From Trichomonas vaginalis G3 (taxonomy: Eukaryota; Parabasalia; Trichomonadida; Trichomonadidae), in the NCBI RefSeq assembly GCF_026262505.1, contig NC_067203.1, positions 14,210,392 to 14,274,391 on the forward strand: 64,000 nucleotides of DNA. Reading direction: 5' to 3'. Positions 36,092 through 46,346 of the stretch are shown one piece after another. Made by a program: the position numbers and the translations under genes. How positions within the stretch are numbered: position 1 is the first letter of the stretch; the number at the start of each line of letters is the position of its first letter. A model generated the notes under the pieces. It did no database searches. It was not told where the DNA came from and saw only the letters and a program-made list of their open reading frames with translations.

Positions 36092-37755
36092 ATGGGTTCT
36101 ATTATGACATATAAATCCAACTATTCTATATTTTACTCATATGAAATGTACGCCGCTCAGAATATAACGCCAACAGTTTTGGATGCTATGAATGGAAATG
36201 TTTCCGAATGGTATAACGAATGCGACAATGCCATTAGAAGGTCAGAAATAGTTCCTGGAACTTACGAATATACAACTGCTGTTTCTTATGGAAATGTAGG
36301 TGAGTTTGGAGAAGGTTCTTCAACAACAGTAGATATTGCTTGCGACAGGTTTCATATAATTTCTATTGACAACTCATTCTTATACGTGGAACAAGACATT
36401 GAAATAAACCTTCTGCCAAGTTGTCTGACAAGAAAGGTTGCAATGGAATTTTCTATGTCGGATACCAATATGCTCCAGAAGTTTTCATGGGATATAAGAT
36501 ATATTCTAACTCTGACTTAGTTCAAACAGTAACATGGGCAAACTATGAATGGTTCGCTTTTGAGAAACTCAGTACAACCACAAGCTAGAGAACAAACAGA
36601 CCAGTATGCAAACTATTGAGAAAATAAGAAGACTTGACCCTAACGTTCCAGGAGTTTATGTTGACCTTTCTGGACAAACTGCAGCAGCAGTAACCAAAGT
36701 AAAACTGAAACTTAGAGTTCCTTTGTCATCTTTCCTCATCTTCAGGTTTTTAAGATACTTGCCAAACTGGGCAGGAAAAATTTCTATCGAAACTTACTCC
36801 AAGCAAAAATAACTTAGTCATTGCACCAACGCAAGACCCATTCACTCTTACAGACGTAAAGGGAGCAAATCAAACGTCATTCGCCGACTTTTGCAAAGAC
36901 AAAGTTGACTTAGACTTTGGTTTCTCAAACTTCAACACTGAAGTAAACTACTACTTCAATGCTGCTGGAACTGCTTGGGACCCAGTTAAGTTCACATGCG
37001 AAAAGTTTGAATGCAAGAGAATAGAAAGCAGACTTGCAGTCTATATGTTGGACCCAGATATTTCAAATGCTTTAGCTGCCAAATATATTGCAGTTCCACT
37101 TATGTTCCCTATACACCAAATATCTGTCAAAGACTTTGCAGGTGAAGTTGGAAACCAAAGTGCTGACCCAGGTGCAAGAACAGATATTGCCTTAACAACT
37201 GCAATGAAACATGCAGATACTATGTTTGTACTGTTCAGACGAACTATAAATGACTATTCTTGCTTCTACAACCCTGGTATTAAATATCATATAAACATAG
37301 ATGGCAAATACTATCCAAGAGAAGAATATTCTACAGTTGAGGATATGAGGTCATACAACTTGACATTAGATGCTATGAACTTTAACAACAACTTCACAAC
37401 AACCATTAACCCTGAAATGCAAAGTTCTATTATGCCATATGTGAAAGTATGGACTCATACAGGAGCTCAAAAAACTCAATATACAAATGGAGACCGTTCA
37501 AACTTTTGGCTTGGCATTCCATTTGCTGACTCAGAAGACTTTATGGGTGGTATTTCAACTGTTGGTACAGTTCAAATACAATATACTGGTGACAGAGACG
37601 GTCCAGATGAATTGAAAGCAAAGAAGTTTACAAAACCAATAGCACTTTTCACGGAAGATGCTCTTTTGAAGATTCGTTCGATGAAACCTGCTGGGGCTCC
37701 TCAGATTGGTATAACGACAGCTTCCATCGAGCAGATTTTGGCAGCAGGTCAGTAA
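36092..37755 (+). pseudogene. Major capsid protein (double jelly-roll), broken
   Basis: Start near 36092. Readable stretches: TTVDIACDRFHIISIDNSFL; KVKLKLRVPLSSFLIFRFLR, which corresponds to KLRLRIPVRRFLPLEAIRF of element 1; KFTCEKFECKRIESRLAVYM; and the long open 3' part 37045-37755 with DTMFVLFRRTINDYSCFYNP. The repeated beta-strand layout and size fit Polinton capsid proteins. Broken. The 3' end overlaps the convergent gene 37649-38068. Confidence 0.72.
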
Positions 37756-38068
37756 GTTGTTCTTGAACTGACTTCTCTCCGTCAAATATTGACAGTACGC
37801 CAGTTTTGACATAAAATTGTAAGATAAACTTACCTTTAGAAATATCTGTAAGTTTTGTTGTTATATTTTTGTCAACGTCAAGAACTTTCACCATCTCGGT
37901 TATACCAACTTTCTTTGCTTTATGAAAATATTTTGGTTCAGCAAAGACTGCTATTCTATAACATTTTCCATTGTTTGTATAAAGAACTATTCTATCAATG
38001 AACTTGTATTGTTTGTGTGTGTAAACTTTGTTCTGCTTCAATTCGAAGAGATACTCAAATACGTCCAT
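37649..38068 (-). CDS. Hypothetical protein, conserved position
   Basis: 139 aa, ATG at 38068, overlapping the capsid 3' end by about 107 bp tail to tail. Mixed alpha/beta (KFIDRIVLYTNNGKCYRIAV, then GKFILQFYVKTGVLSIFDGE), Ser/Glu-rich tail. It is the positional counterpart of 3377-3778 in element 1. Unknown function. Confidence 0.5.
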   Translation of the reverse strand: MDVFEYLFELKQNKVYTHKQYKFIDRIVLYTNNGKCYRIAVFAEPKYFHKAKKVGITEMVKVLDVDKNITTKLTDISKGKFILQFYVKTGVLSIFDGEKSVQEQLTDLLPKSARWKLSLYQSEEPQQVSSNESSKEHLP

Positions 38069-38086
38069 CTTTTTATTCTAAGTAAA
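38069..38086. promoter_or_regulatory. 18-bp divergent promoter
   Basis: CTTTTTATTCTAAGTAAA between divergent starts 38068 and 38087; shares TTTTTATTCTA with 3779 and 55617. Confidence 0.5.
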
Positions 38087-38668
38087 ATGTCATTTCCGAA
38101 AAATAGAAGCGTAAGTGTTTCAAAAGGTTTAATGGCGATGGCAGATGTGAAGTTAAATTCACCAACTCAAACAAACAGTCAAAGTGTTGTTGTCAATGTC
38201 AAAGAAAGAGATGTTGAAGTGGGGAAACCATACGAAGACGAAGATGGTATAACAATAGTTCCTGTAAAAGAACAACCAACATATCCTGAAGTTAGCAGAG
38301 ACTTAAGTTCTGTTGCAGATATTCGAAATGACTACCAACAACTGAAAGACAAACTTAAAACTCAGGAGAAGATTTGTCAAGCTTTAGGTATAATGTTAAA
38401 CTTGGTCGAACACAACCCTGTAAAAGTGAACTCATATGTCATTGCACCTCATGAAGTTTTGAAAGAACTATTGAAACTTTTGACAGAGGCAGACGATATA
38501 AACATCAAAGAAATAGAACCCGACATTAGTTGCTGTGGTGTTTCATATAATGTCATTGACAAGATATACGTTATGAAAGGAGGTGAAACGTTGAACTTAA
38601 AATATAGTTTCCCAGACGTTATAAAAATATTTGACGACCACAACATTTCATTAAAATTTATTTGCTAA
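38087..38668 (+). CDS. CCG-motif protein, homologue of 3804-4418
   Basis: 193 aa from the ATG at 38087 (MSFPKNRSVSVSKG). Disordered N terminus, helical middle (YQQLKDKLKTQEKICQALGI), then PDISCCGVSYNVI and a strand-rich end. It has the same divergent arrangement as in element 1. Stop at 38668, 4 bp before the next start. Confidence 0.65.
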   Translation: MSFPKNRSVSVSKGLMAMADVKLNSPTQTNSQSVVVNVKERDVEVGKPYEDEDGITIVPVKEQPTYPEVSRDLSSVADIRNDYQQLKDKLKTQEKICQALGIMLNLVEHNPVKVNSYVIAPHEVLKELLKLLTEADDINIKEIEPDISCCGVSYNVIDKIYVMKGGETLNLKYSFPDVIKIFDDHNISLKFIC

Positions 38669-38672
38669 GTAA

Positions 38673-39461
38673 ATGGCAGAAGATATAATGGTTTATACTA
38701 TTACGACTAAAAACCCTGAGTCATATAATTCTATAACAACAAACTTACAAAGTCCTCAAGGACGGTATTGTAAACTAACCTTAAACACAATGACGACTAA
38801 AGCCTGTTTTGCTCTTTTGACACCAGAAGATTTTATTGTTGTGAATGGTAAAAAATACTCCTTTGAAGATACTTACTCAGATATACCACCAACAGGTTTT
38901 GTTGACTTATTTAATACTTTAAGGACGAGTGTAACATGTGCTGCAACTAGAGCAGGTTTCATTATGTTTGGATGTCCGACTGAGTTTACTATAAACGATA
39001 TGAGCTATAATACAAAACTTATATCTGGTTTTTACTACCAACAGTTTCCTATAACAGGAAAAGGTGTCATACAAGGTTTGTCTGTTCCATTGACTTTAAG
39101 TACACCTATTTTATATATTGTTTCAAACTTAGGTTCAAAGTGTTATTCGAATGTCGACAGAAACTATTATGACCAAAAGATACTTATGCGTATAAACAAT
39201 ACTTTCTCTGCTGGTTTGCCTATTGTTCATTCGAATGCAGAATTTTCAACCTTAGTGAACTCAAACACTTTGGCAAGTATAACGTTGACATTAGTTGACG
39301 CAAACTTTGTTCCTGTAAAACTTTTATGTCCTATGTATTTGTCAATGACGGCAGAAAGTTTCGAATTGGAAGATGCAACTGGTGAAAGTATTGTACTACA
39401 AGAACAACTTCAACAACAAATAGCTCAAGAACAACAAATGCAACAAATAGCTCAAGAATAA
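38673..39461 (+). CDS. Jelly-roll minor capsid (penton-like) candidate
   Basis: 262 aa, ATG at 38673. Strand-rich: FYYQQFPITGKGVIQGLSVP, TPILYIVSNLGSKCYSN, QKILMRINNTFSAGLPI, then ASITLTLVDANFVPVKLL. This order and the closing hxFTLVD-x-NxxPVKLL strand pair resemble Polinton PY/penton proteins. The C-terminal 25 residues are Gln-rich. It matches the broken element 1 locus 4672-5435. Intact here, so it is a good target for fold prediction. Confidence 0.6.
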   Translation: MAEDIMVYTITTKNPESYNSITTNLQSPQGRYCKLTLNTMTTKACFALLTPEDFIVVNGKKYSFEDTYSDIPPTGFVDLFNTLRTSVTCAATRAGFIMFGCPTEFTINDMSYNTKLISGFYYQQFPITGKGVIQGLSVPLTLSTPILYIVSNLGSKCYSNVDRNYYDQKILMRINNTFSAGLPIVHSNAEFSTLVNSNTLASITLTLVDANFVPVKLLCPMYLSMTAESFELEDATGESIVLQEQLQQQIAQEQQMQQIAQE

Positions 39462-39488
39462 AAAAAATATTTTTTTATTTTTATAAAA

Positions 39489-40753
39489 ATGTACAGAATA
39501 GATGTTTCAGATTTTTATGACTTCCAAGCATTCAGAAATATGTGTCCATTTCGAGACTATAACAAAGCAGTCGAGAATTTGAAACGTTTAGTCATTTATG
39601 TCGACTCTGCCCCAGAATGTTATGTCATGAAAGAATGGGATGTTGTCTTTAACAAACCTAAAGCGACAATAGTTTCAGAACAAGAATGTAGACAGAAACT
39701 TAAGAAAATAAAAGTTGTACAAGTTGGAATGAAGATGTTAGATGCTTGGGATATCTTATTGTCAAAGTTAGAAGATTTTTCAGTTCGAGGTATAAAGTTC
39801 TATACACCTTCTCCAAACTTCTATTCTATCTTCACTGGATATAAATACGAACAAGTAGAATGGAAAGAAAATATTATAGAAGCTTGGTTAGACCATGTCA
39901 AAGAAATTATATGCAATGGAAACGAAAGAGTCTATGAGTATATCTTATGTTGGTTTGCAAATATCTTACAACATCCAAGTGCTAAAAATGAAACTGCTCT
40001 CATTATAATTGGAAAACAAGGAACTGGTAAGAATACTTTCTTTACAGATATTTGTGCAAACTGTTAGAAGGTTATTCGAATCCGAATATGACAAACTTAG
40101 AAAACATCTGTGGCAAGTTTAACTCCTCAATTGAGAATATGAAACTTATAGTTTGCAATGAACTTCAAAGTATAGATACAACAAAAGTTTTGAACTCAGA
40201 TGCTTTGAAGAGTCTTATAACAGACAAAGTTGGAGTTGTTGAAAGAAAGTATAAAGACCAAAGAGTTTGTGAAAATGTTGCAAATTTCATCATGGTTTCA
40301 AACAATGCTGTTCCGATGAAGTTAGAAAGTTCTGACAGAAGATATGTAGTTGTCAGAACGTCAGATTCTCATATGCAAGATACAGAATATTTTGACGCTT
40401 TGTCAGAATGTTTGACATCTGACTTTTACAACCACTTGTTCTCATATTTCATGACATTAGATATTTCTAAGTTCAATCCAAGACAAATTCCATATACCGA
40501 TGAGAGACAAACATTGTTAGAAGCAAACAAGAGTGTTTATGAACTGTTTATAGATGAGACTAACTTTGAGTGTTTAGATGAAAGGTCATTGTACGATGAA
40601 TATAAACAATATTGTCAAGAGTATGGTTATATGGCAGCTTCTAAACGAACATTCTTGGCAAATGTCAAAAATCTTTTAGATGTTCAGAACGGCGTATATA
40701 CAAGAAAAATTTTTCTGAGTAAAATTTTAAAAAAATATTTTTTTATCCGATAG
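39489..40753 (+). pseudogene. Superfamily 3 helicase (D5/primase-helicase type), broken
   Basis: ATG at 39489. SF3 motifs are all visible: Walker A GKQGTGKNTFF, motif B KLIVCNELQS, motif C FIMVSNNAVPM, and an arginine region (SSDRRYVVVRTSD). N-terminal to the helicase is a helical region (YEYILCWFANILQHPSAKN) typical of D5-N. SF3 helicases drive replication in virophages, Polinton-like viruses and large DNA viruses; element 1 shows none. About one break. Confidence 0.85.
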
Positions 40754-40758
40754 AAAAG

Positions 40759-41177
40759 ATGACGAAATATATTTCAGTAAACAAGTACATGTCAGGACTT
40801 AAAGAAGAACTAGACCCATTCGCTTATTTGAATGTTTACTTCTACAATTTTGAAAAGTCTTCATTCAGCAAAGTTTGGAACATCGAACCAGTTAAGTTTG
40901 CTATTGTGACTAAAAATGGTGCGAAATTTGAAGACTTAGACATAGAAGGTTTGTTAGCAGTCAAAGAAAATTTTGACAGAAGGTTCTCAAACCTTAAAGA
41001 AGGTAAAGCATACAAACTTGTTATACCTTATGAACCAAAGAAAGCAGACGACTATGAATATTATGAGTCTAAGATAGTTGAAGTTCAAGGTAAATTGGGT
41101 AAAAAGATTTTAGAGTCTAACCAGTGTTTGCCCCTAAAGAGGAAGAGAACATTGACATTGACCCAGAAATGTTCTAA
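40759..41177 (+). CDS. Small protein after the helicase, possible ssDNA-binding protein
   Basis: ATG at 40759, 5 bp past the helicase. About 135 residues with a strand-rich centre (FDRRFSNLKEGKAYKLVIPY, then SKIVEVQGKLGKK). The open frame runs on to 41634 but passes through low-complexity pyrimidine-rich DNA shared with the opposite gene, so I place the end near 41177. Size and position suggest an OB-fold ssDNA-binding protein; no motif proves it. Confidence 0.4.
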
Positions 41178-41193
41178 AAATAAAATTTTATTT

Positions 41194-41654
41194 TTACATG
41201 TCAAATTTCTTTTTCTCTGGAACTGGTTCAGGTTCTTTCTTCTCTTCTACTTTCTTTTCTTTCTTTTCTTTCTTTTCTCTCTTCTCTTCTTTTCTGGTGG
41301 AGTTATGTCAAATTTCTCAGAACCATATTTATGTAAAAGTTCTTTGTCCTTTAATAGCTCTTCTATTCTGTTTTCTATTTCATCTTCAAGAACAGCGCAT
41401 GTGCCTTCTTTGCATTCTAAGAACTTTTGTTGGACTTCATCTTTCCAATCGGCGTCATCTCTGTCAACAAGTCTGTCATTGACAAATTTTAAGACTGCTC
41501 TTTGTAATGTTTTATGGTTCTTGTCATATTCCCAGAAACAGAACTTTAGAACAAATTCACCTTTCTTGTTTACACTATGTAAGATTTTATGGTCGACAGA
41601 TGTTTTGCTGTCGAAAAGTTTGTCTCGAATATAGATAGCGAAATCGCTAGACAT
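41194..41654 (-). CDS. Hypothetical protein with highly basic/acidic repeat tail
   Basis: ATG at 41654. The N-terminal 110 residues are globular with a helical end (LEDEIENRIEELLKDKELLH). The rest is a Lys/Glu/Arg tract encoded by a polypurine run (41230-41290 on the minus strand), where slippage is easy, so the end is approximate. Divergent to the ATPase at 41692. Unknown function. Confidence 0.4.
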
Positions 41655-41691
41655 TTTTCAAAAAGATAAAAATTTTAATTTTTCTAAAAAT

Positions 41692-42567
41692 ATGTTAGAA
41701 AAAAAGTTTGCTGACATTGACAAGAAATTTGAGAATGTTTTTAAACAAGAACAAGAGGAAGTTAGAAAATGCTCAAATAAAACCTATACATGAAAAGTTC
41801 TTATTTGCTCAGAATGGTTATAACAGGTCTAATTGCACCACCTGGGTCGGGTAAGACTTTCACTTATCTTAAAATGGCTGCACAACAACAAGAACTAGAT
41901 GAGAAGAACCCATTCTATGAGTTAGTAGTCATTTGTAGTACTTCTGGTCAATTTGACCAAACCGTCAATTCGTTCAAAGATATTATAAAAAGTCTAAGTT
42001 AGTATGTATAAAAGACTCTGAGTTGTTAGATTGGATAAAGAAGTACCAAAGAAGAGTTTTGAAGTACAATGCTATAAATGAGTATATAAATTCTAAGTTT
42101 AAAGACCAAATGAGGAAATGCAGAGAATATTAGAGAAGAAACACTTCAGAAACAAACAGAAAGAGATAGAATACATTTCGAAGAAATTGCAATCTTACGA
42201 TTGGAAGACTTACCCTCATAGATGTCTTCTTATCTTAGATGACTTTGCTTCTCATCCTTTGTTAAAGAATAGAGAACAAGATATGTGTCGAATTCTTAAG
42301 AAACTTAGGCACTTTAACATTTCAGTCGTAATATGTGTACAGACAGCAAAGAGTTTAAGTAAGGATGTTAAAAGAATACTTACTGACATTATACTTTTCC
42401 CTGGATTGTCCGAAGACGATTTCATGGAACTTATGAAAGAGTCCATGGCAGGTAAGTTTGACAGACATGAACTATGGGAGAAGTACAAAGTCATACAAGA
42501 CCCTCATACTTCTTTCAGAATTCATATCTACGCAAACAAAGTTCAAATTGTAAAAAGTCAAGCGTAA
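41692..42567 (+). pseudogene. Genome-packaging ATPase (A32-like), broken
   Basis: Walker A APPGSGKTFTYLK, then ELVVICSTSGQFD, Walker B RCLLILDDFASHP, and FNISVVICVQTAKSLSKDVK as the sensor region. Order and spacing match the element 1 gene 2495-3380 and other Polinton packaging ATPases. The ATG at 41692 is preferred over inner ones because the motif region is then preceded by the usual short N-terminal extension. Broken. Confidence 0.8.
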
Positions 42568-42575
42568 AAATGTAA

Positions 42576-43014
42576 GTGTTTTAGTCTTAGTCTGTTGTGG
42601 TGCTGCAGCTTTCGGTTCTTCTTTTGGAATGGACTCGGTTGGTGGTACGTCGGACATTCGTTTGTGTCCTGTCGGAAGGAAGAACTTTTCCTGTTGGAAG
42701 GAAGGACTCGGAATGTCGGAAGGAAATTTTTTTCCAGTTGTCGGGAAATTTTTTTCCTGTCTGAAGGAAAAATTTTTTCTGTCGTTCGACCAAAAAGTTC
42801 TCAATTTTCGAAATTTGAATGGTTTACGGACGAACAACAGGAAATTTTTTTCCAGTTGTCGGGAAATTTTTTCCAGTTGTCGGGAAATTTTTTTCTTGTC
42901 GGATGGAAGGACTCGGAATGTCGGATGGAAGGACTCGGAATGCCAGAAGGATTTGACAAGACAGTTTACCTTATAGAGCTACCTGAGCCATCTGAAGTCA
43001 AGCTTGAAAAATAA
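42576..43014. repeat. Partial duplicate of the divergent region 47.1-47.6 kb with a different minisatellite core
   Basis: On the minus strand the left edge encodes MSDVPPTESIPKEEPKAAAP, matching the start of 46576-47172. The right edge on the plus strand encodes DKTVYLIELPEPSEV, matching DEAIYLIEINELV of 47545-47910. Between them are short repeats built from GGAAATTTTTTTCCAGTTGT and GGAAGGACTCGGAATGTCGG. Only gene ends remain, so this is a remnant. Confidence 0.65.
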
Positions 43015-43023
43015 ATGGTTCAT

Positions 43024-43846
43024 TTACTCTGCTTGTTTGAAGTTGTCAAAATACTCTGTTATTTTTTTCTTTCAGTAGCGGCAAATCTTCTTTGAATGTA
43101 AGTATTGTACAACCTTTAATATCATAGTGTGTTTGAGGTAAAGTATCTTGAACTATTTGTTTCACATCTTCATTTGGTGTCATTGAAATCGGTAAGTTTT
43201 CGCGATAGAACCAATTTCTGTCAGATTTGTAAATCTTAGCAAGGTCGTAAAGCTTTTGTTGTTTCTTCTGACTAAATGCAACATAACCATATCTTTATCT
43301 TCTTCATTTTCCATCTCTTCAGTATAAATCATATACTTTATAGTTCTTTTCCTTACCTTTTGGTACCGAACGTGGTATTCTTTTCTGAATGTTTTTTGTC
43401 TTTTGCTTCAATGACTTCATCTTTTGCTTGAAGTTTCTTTTCCATCTCTTCACGTTTTGTCTATGAATTTCGTCAAGAAGTCTGTAAATATACCAAGCAT
43501 AACGAGGCGAAGCCCACATTGCAACAGCATTTACAAGAAGTCTATGTCATACCAACCTCTCAAACCATTTGGCAAATTTTTTAACGATTTTCATGATTTT
43601 AGGCGACCCGAAAAAGTCGGTCTCGCTGTGCTTCGCTCAAAAGTTCTTGTGTGCTTTGGTTTTTGAACCAATCGTCTGTATGTTTGGTATCTGGAGCAAA
43701 CATGCTGTCAAAATACTTTGCATTTGGTACATGTCATCTTGACTGAACGAATGAGACGGAGTTGTTTTGTTAAACTGTATGTACTCATATTCTTCATTTA
43801 TAGCTTCATGGACTATAACTGTTGTTGTGTTCTCTGTTGTTGACAT
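43024..43846 (-). pseudogene. KilA-N/DUF3627-type gene, broken (relative of 12093-12920)
   Basis: Start at 43846 (MSTTENTTTVIVHEAINEEY, as in element 1) after a reversed KilA-type leader. The later part carries SIQKRIPRSVPKGKEKNYK-type sequence and a DUF3627-like end (ITEYFDNFKQAE). Clearly homologous to the intact element 1 gene but broken. Confidence 0.65.
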
Positions 43847-43902
43847 ATCTGTCTTTACATACAAAATAAAAAAATAAAAAAAAATAAAATTAGCGTTATT
43901 TT

Positions 43903-44550
43903 CTATCTTGTATAAAAGACCAAAAATAAACGCTTTACATGTATTTTTTCAGCAACTTCGTCAAATACTTTTATAGCTTTATCTATCTCATCTACTTCAA
44001 ACGTTTCTTTACCTTTTATGGGAGCACCATACATTTTCTCAAACTTTTCAAGTAGTTCTGTTTCAGCAGCTCTCATATCGTTAACAAACACAACCTTAAC
44101 TCTATTGACTATACTGTCATATCTTTGAGTTATATTAAATGTTCTTCCTATCTTATATCTCTTTGTATTGAAGTCCTTCGGTTTCTGAACGATGTAAAGT
44201 AAGCCTTCACTGCAACGTTCCGTATCGAATGAACCATAAGTTATGAAATTATATCCAACAACTGGGTCAATCCAGAACAAAACTACTGGTATAAGACTTT
44301 TGTCTATAAGATATGTTCTTGTTCCATAGAATCTTACCGATATCATAAGCTCAGGATTTCTTGTCAAAATTTTCTGAGTTGAAGCATTTCTAACCCAGTC
44401 GTGGGATGTTTTCTTTCCAGATAGTGTTAAAATGTCTGACAAAGAATATTTATTGTATTTCTTTGAGTATCTTACGTTTAAATCACCTATTCTAACCAAT
44501 TTGGTGTCATTGTCTATCTTTTTAACTGTTTCAAACTCAATGTTTAACAT
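43903..44550 (-). CDS. GIY-YIG (T5orf172/MUG113-like) protein with KilA-like N terminus
   Basis: 215 aa, ATG at 44550. N-terminal half: VRIGDLNVRYSKKYNKYSLS and TRTYLIDKSLIPVVLFWIDP, a small DNA-binding fold in the KilA-N/BRO position. C-terminal half: GLLYIVQKPKDF, YKIGRTFNITQRYDS, and AAETELLEKFEKMYGAP with the catalytic-type Glu, i.e. a GIY-YIG nuclease-like domain. Such fusions occur in phages and nucleocytoplasmic viruses. This is the open counterpart of 11397-12006. Confidence 0.72.
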   Translation of the reverse strand: MLNIEFETVKKIDNDTKLVRIGDLNVRYSKKYNKYSLSDILTLSGKKTSHDWVRNASTQKILTRNPELMISVRFYGTRTYLIDKSLIPVVLFWIDPVVGYNFITYGSFDTERCSEGLLYIVQKPKDFNTKRYKIGRTFNITQRYDSIVNRVKVVFVNDMRAAETELLEKFEKMYGAPIKGKETFEVDEIDKAIKVFDEVAEKIHVKRLFLVFYTR

Positions 44551-44640
44551 TTCCTGTTCTTACATACAAAATAAAAAAAAATATTTTAAAAAAACTAACT
44601 TTAATTTTATTTTGTATAAAAGATACAGTTATATCATGAA
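44551..44640 (-). promoter_or_regulatory. KilA-type leader in element 2
   Basis: Reading leftward: TTTTGTATGTAAGAACAG just before the start at 44550. Here the upstream codons are out of frame with the gene, which shows the block is a leader rather than coding. Confidence 0.5.
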
Positions 44641-44770
44641 ATTTGGTCATTTTTTTACGATTTTCATGTGTTTTAGGCGTTCCTCGGTTTTCCGCGGGTC
44701 GCAATTTTTTACGATTTTCGAATGGAATCTCTATCCTCGGTTTTCCGAGGGTAGCAAACATATGAGGAAA
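44641..44770 (-). pseudogene. Fragment related to the KilA-N gene
   Basis: MFATLGKPRIEIPFENRKKL resembles MIASLGKPGEEIPYENRKNL inside 12093-12920. Two GC-rich hairpins of the CCTCGGTTTTCCGAGG type lie in it. A remnant only. Confidence 0.45.
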
Positions 44771-44926
44771 TTCATGAATTTTATACAGAATTCGGCAAAA
44801 ATATATTTTATGTTAGAATGTTAGAAAACATGTTAGAAAACATGTTTTCTAACATGGTCTAAAACATACAAAACTCATGAAATTTCATACGGAATTCAAT
44901 AAAAATAATGTTTATGTTAGAATGTT

Positions 44927-44932
44927 AGATCT
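44927..44932. terminator. AGATCT palindrome at gene 3' end
   Basis: TGTTAGATCTAACA after AAAAATAATGTTTATG, just past the 3' end of the minus-strand gene 44968-45882. A variant without AGATCT lies at about 44812-44860. Confidence 0.35.
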
Positions 44933-44967
44933 AACATGTTTTCTAACATGTTTTCTAACATAACTAT

Positions 44968-45882
44968 TTACAAGCGTTTTACATGGTATATGTTGCGATG
45001 GTTCATGACTCTAAACAATTTCGTAGCTTCTATTTCTTCTGTCAGTATGTCAAAAGTTTTAACGATACCGAAAGTTTCTTTATACTTCTTCTTGACGTCA
45101 GATAGAAGGAAATCTTCTGCTGTTGGATAGTTTTTGTTCAGAAATGCTAACATGTCCATTTTATCTTCTGCTGGTTTCTCTGCTTCTTTCTTTAAGTCAG
45201 CATAGTCGTTTCTCATACGTTCTATCTCTTTGACGGAGTAGTTATATTTCCTCATTGCTGCTTTACATTTAGAACATTGTGGGTTCATTTTTGCGTTATA
45301 TTCTGAAACCTTACCTGCTAAAACAACCAAGGCGTCAATGGTTTTCTTTAACTCAAAAGTTGCTGGTTTTATTTGTTCGTTCCATACCTTACCCCTACTA
45401 TCTTTATCTCTTATTTCCCAAACACATTTTGCAACTAACGAAACAAAGTTGTCGTAGGTCTTAAATTCTTCGGATTTGTAAAGGTCAGAGATGTTCTTAT
45501 ATACCATGTCGCAATCTTTGTCCATAACCTTATGGTTGCAATGAAAACCAAGGAATTCATAATTTACCTTTCGTATGAACTTCTTTATTTCTACTGAGTC
45601 AGTTGCTTTGACTTCTATTTCGTCAAATTCGGGAATGGTTAGTTTTTGTTGTTGGATTTCAGGCAATTTGGGTAAATGGTCAATAATGTCCTGCATTTCA
45701 TAAAGATACTGTTCATTTGTTTCATCTTTCGCACTACAGTCTAAATTACTTGTTAAAAGTTCTTGCTTTATCTTCTGGATTTTTGTTTCGAAAGTATATG
45801 AAGAAGGAATGAAGCTTTTCATCTCTACTAACATTGAAGTTGGGTTCATAACTAGCGAGTTTGGTGCTGTAGTTGCTAACAT
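44968..45882 (-). CDS. Helical protein of the KilA cluster, homologue of 10303-11151
   Basis: 304 aa, ATG at 45882 (MLATTAPNSLVMNPTSMLVE). It aligns with 10303-11151 almost end to end by eye, including HCNHKVMDKDCDMVYKNISD and CSKCKAAMRKYNYSVKEIER, and has a longer C terminus (YKETFGIVKTFDILTEEIEA). High similarity despite the otherwise strong divergence of the two elements points to recent exchange of the cluster. Unknown function. Confidence 0.7.
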   Translation of the reverse strand: MLATTAPNSLVMNPTSMLVEMKSFIPSSYTFETKIQKIKQELLTSNLDCSAKDETNEQYLYEMQDIIDHLPKLPEIQQQKLTIPEFDEIEVKATDSVEIKKFIRKVNYEFLGFHCNHKVMDKDCDMVYKNISDLYKSEEFKTYDNFVSLVAKCVWEIRDKDSRGKVWNEQIKPATFELKKTIDALVVLAGKVSEYNAKMNPQCSKCKAAMRKYNYSVKEIERMRNDYADLKKEAEKPAEDKMDMLAFLNKNYPTAEDFLLSDVKKKYKETFGIVKTFDILTEEIEATKLFRVMNHRNIYHVKRL

Positions 45883-46004
45883 GTTCTTACAATAAAAATA
45901 AAAAATATTTTTTTAAAAAAACCAACTTTATTTTTTATTTCGGGAAAATTCATGAAAATTCAAGAGTTTTAGACCATGTTAGAAAACGTGTTAGAAAACA
46001 TGTT

Positions 46005-46010
46005 AGATCT
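46005..46010. terminator. AGATCT palindrome upstream region copy
   Basis: CATGTTAGATCTAACATTCT with GTTAGAAAAC repeats on both sides, between the KilA cluster (ends 45882) and the gene at 46112. Confidence 0.3.
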
Positions 46011-46111
46011 AACATTCTAACATAAATTATATTTTTGGTGTAAATTTCATGATTTTCGAGAGTTTTAGACCATGTTAGAAAACGGTTTAATAGAAAAAGT
46101 GTTATTTTTTC

Positions 46112-46306
46112 ATGTCCGAAGACTCGAAGGTGCAACACTTCCAAAATACCGACGAACTCAGAAGAGCAGCATGGCAGTATCTTCTTGACAACTTCTTTGA
46201 GTTCTCCAGGTACACCTTGGAAAATGCTGAAGAACTCCGACACAGAGAATTTGGAGAAATTGCACTCCAATACTACCTTGACAAACAAAGGGTAAACAAA
46301 GGGTAA
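46112..46306 (+). CDS. Small helical protein, unknown
   Basis: 64 aa, ATG at 46112. Aromatic-rich helices (DELRRAAWQYLLDNFFEFSR). First gene of a less AT-rich block (46.1-52 kb). No family recognised. Confidence 0.45.
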   Translation: MSEDSKVQHFQNTDELRRAAWQYLLDNFFEFSRYTLENAEELRHREFGEIALQYYLDKQRVNKG

Positions 46307-46346
46307 AATAAGACTAAAAACTTAACGTTTAAAAAGTGACATTTTT

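Noticed and set aside
41178-41634. C-terminal half of the 291-aa frame starting at 40759
   Set aside because: Phe/Leu/Ser-rich translation of the pyrimidine strand opposite gene 41194-41654.
42595-43014. Frames of 115-139 aa between 42.6 and 43.0 kb
   Set aside because: Mostly repeat translation (FFPVVGKFFSC); only the two edges resemble genes and are remnants.
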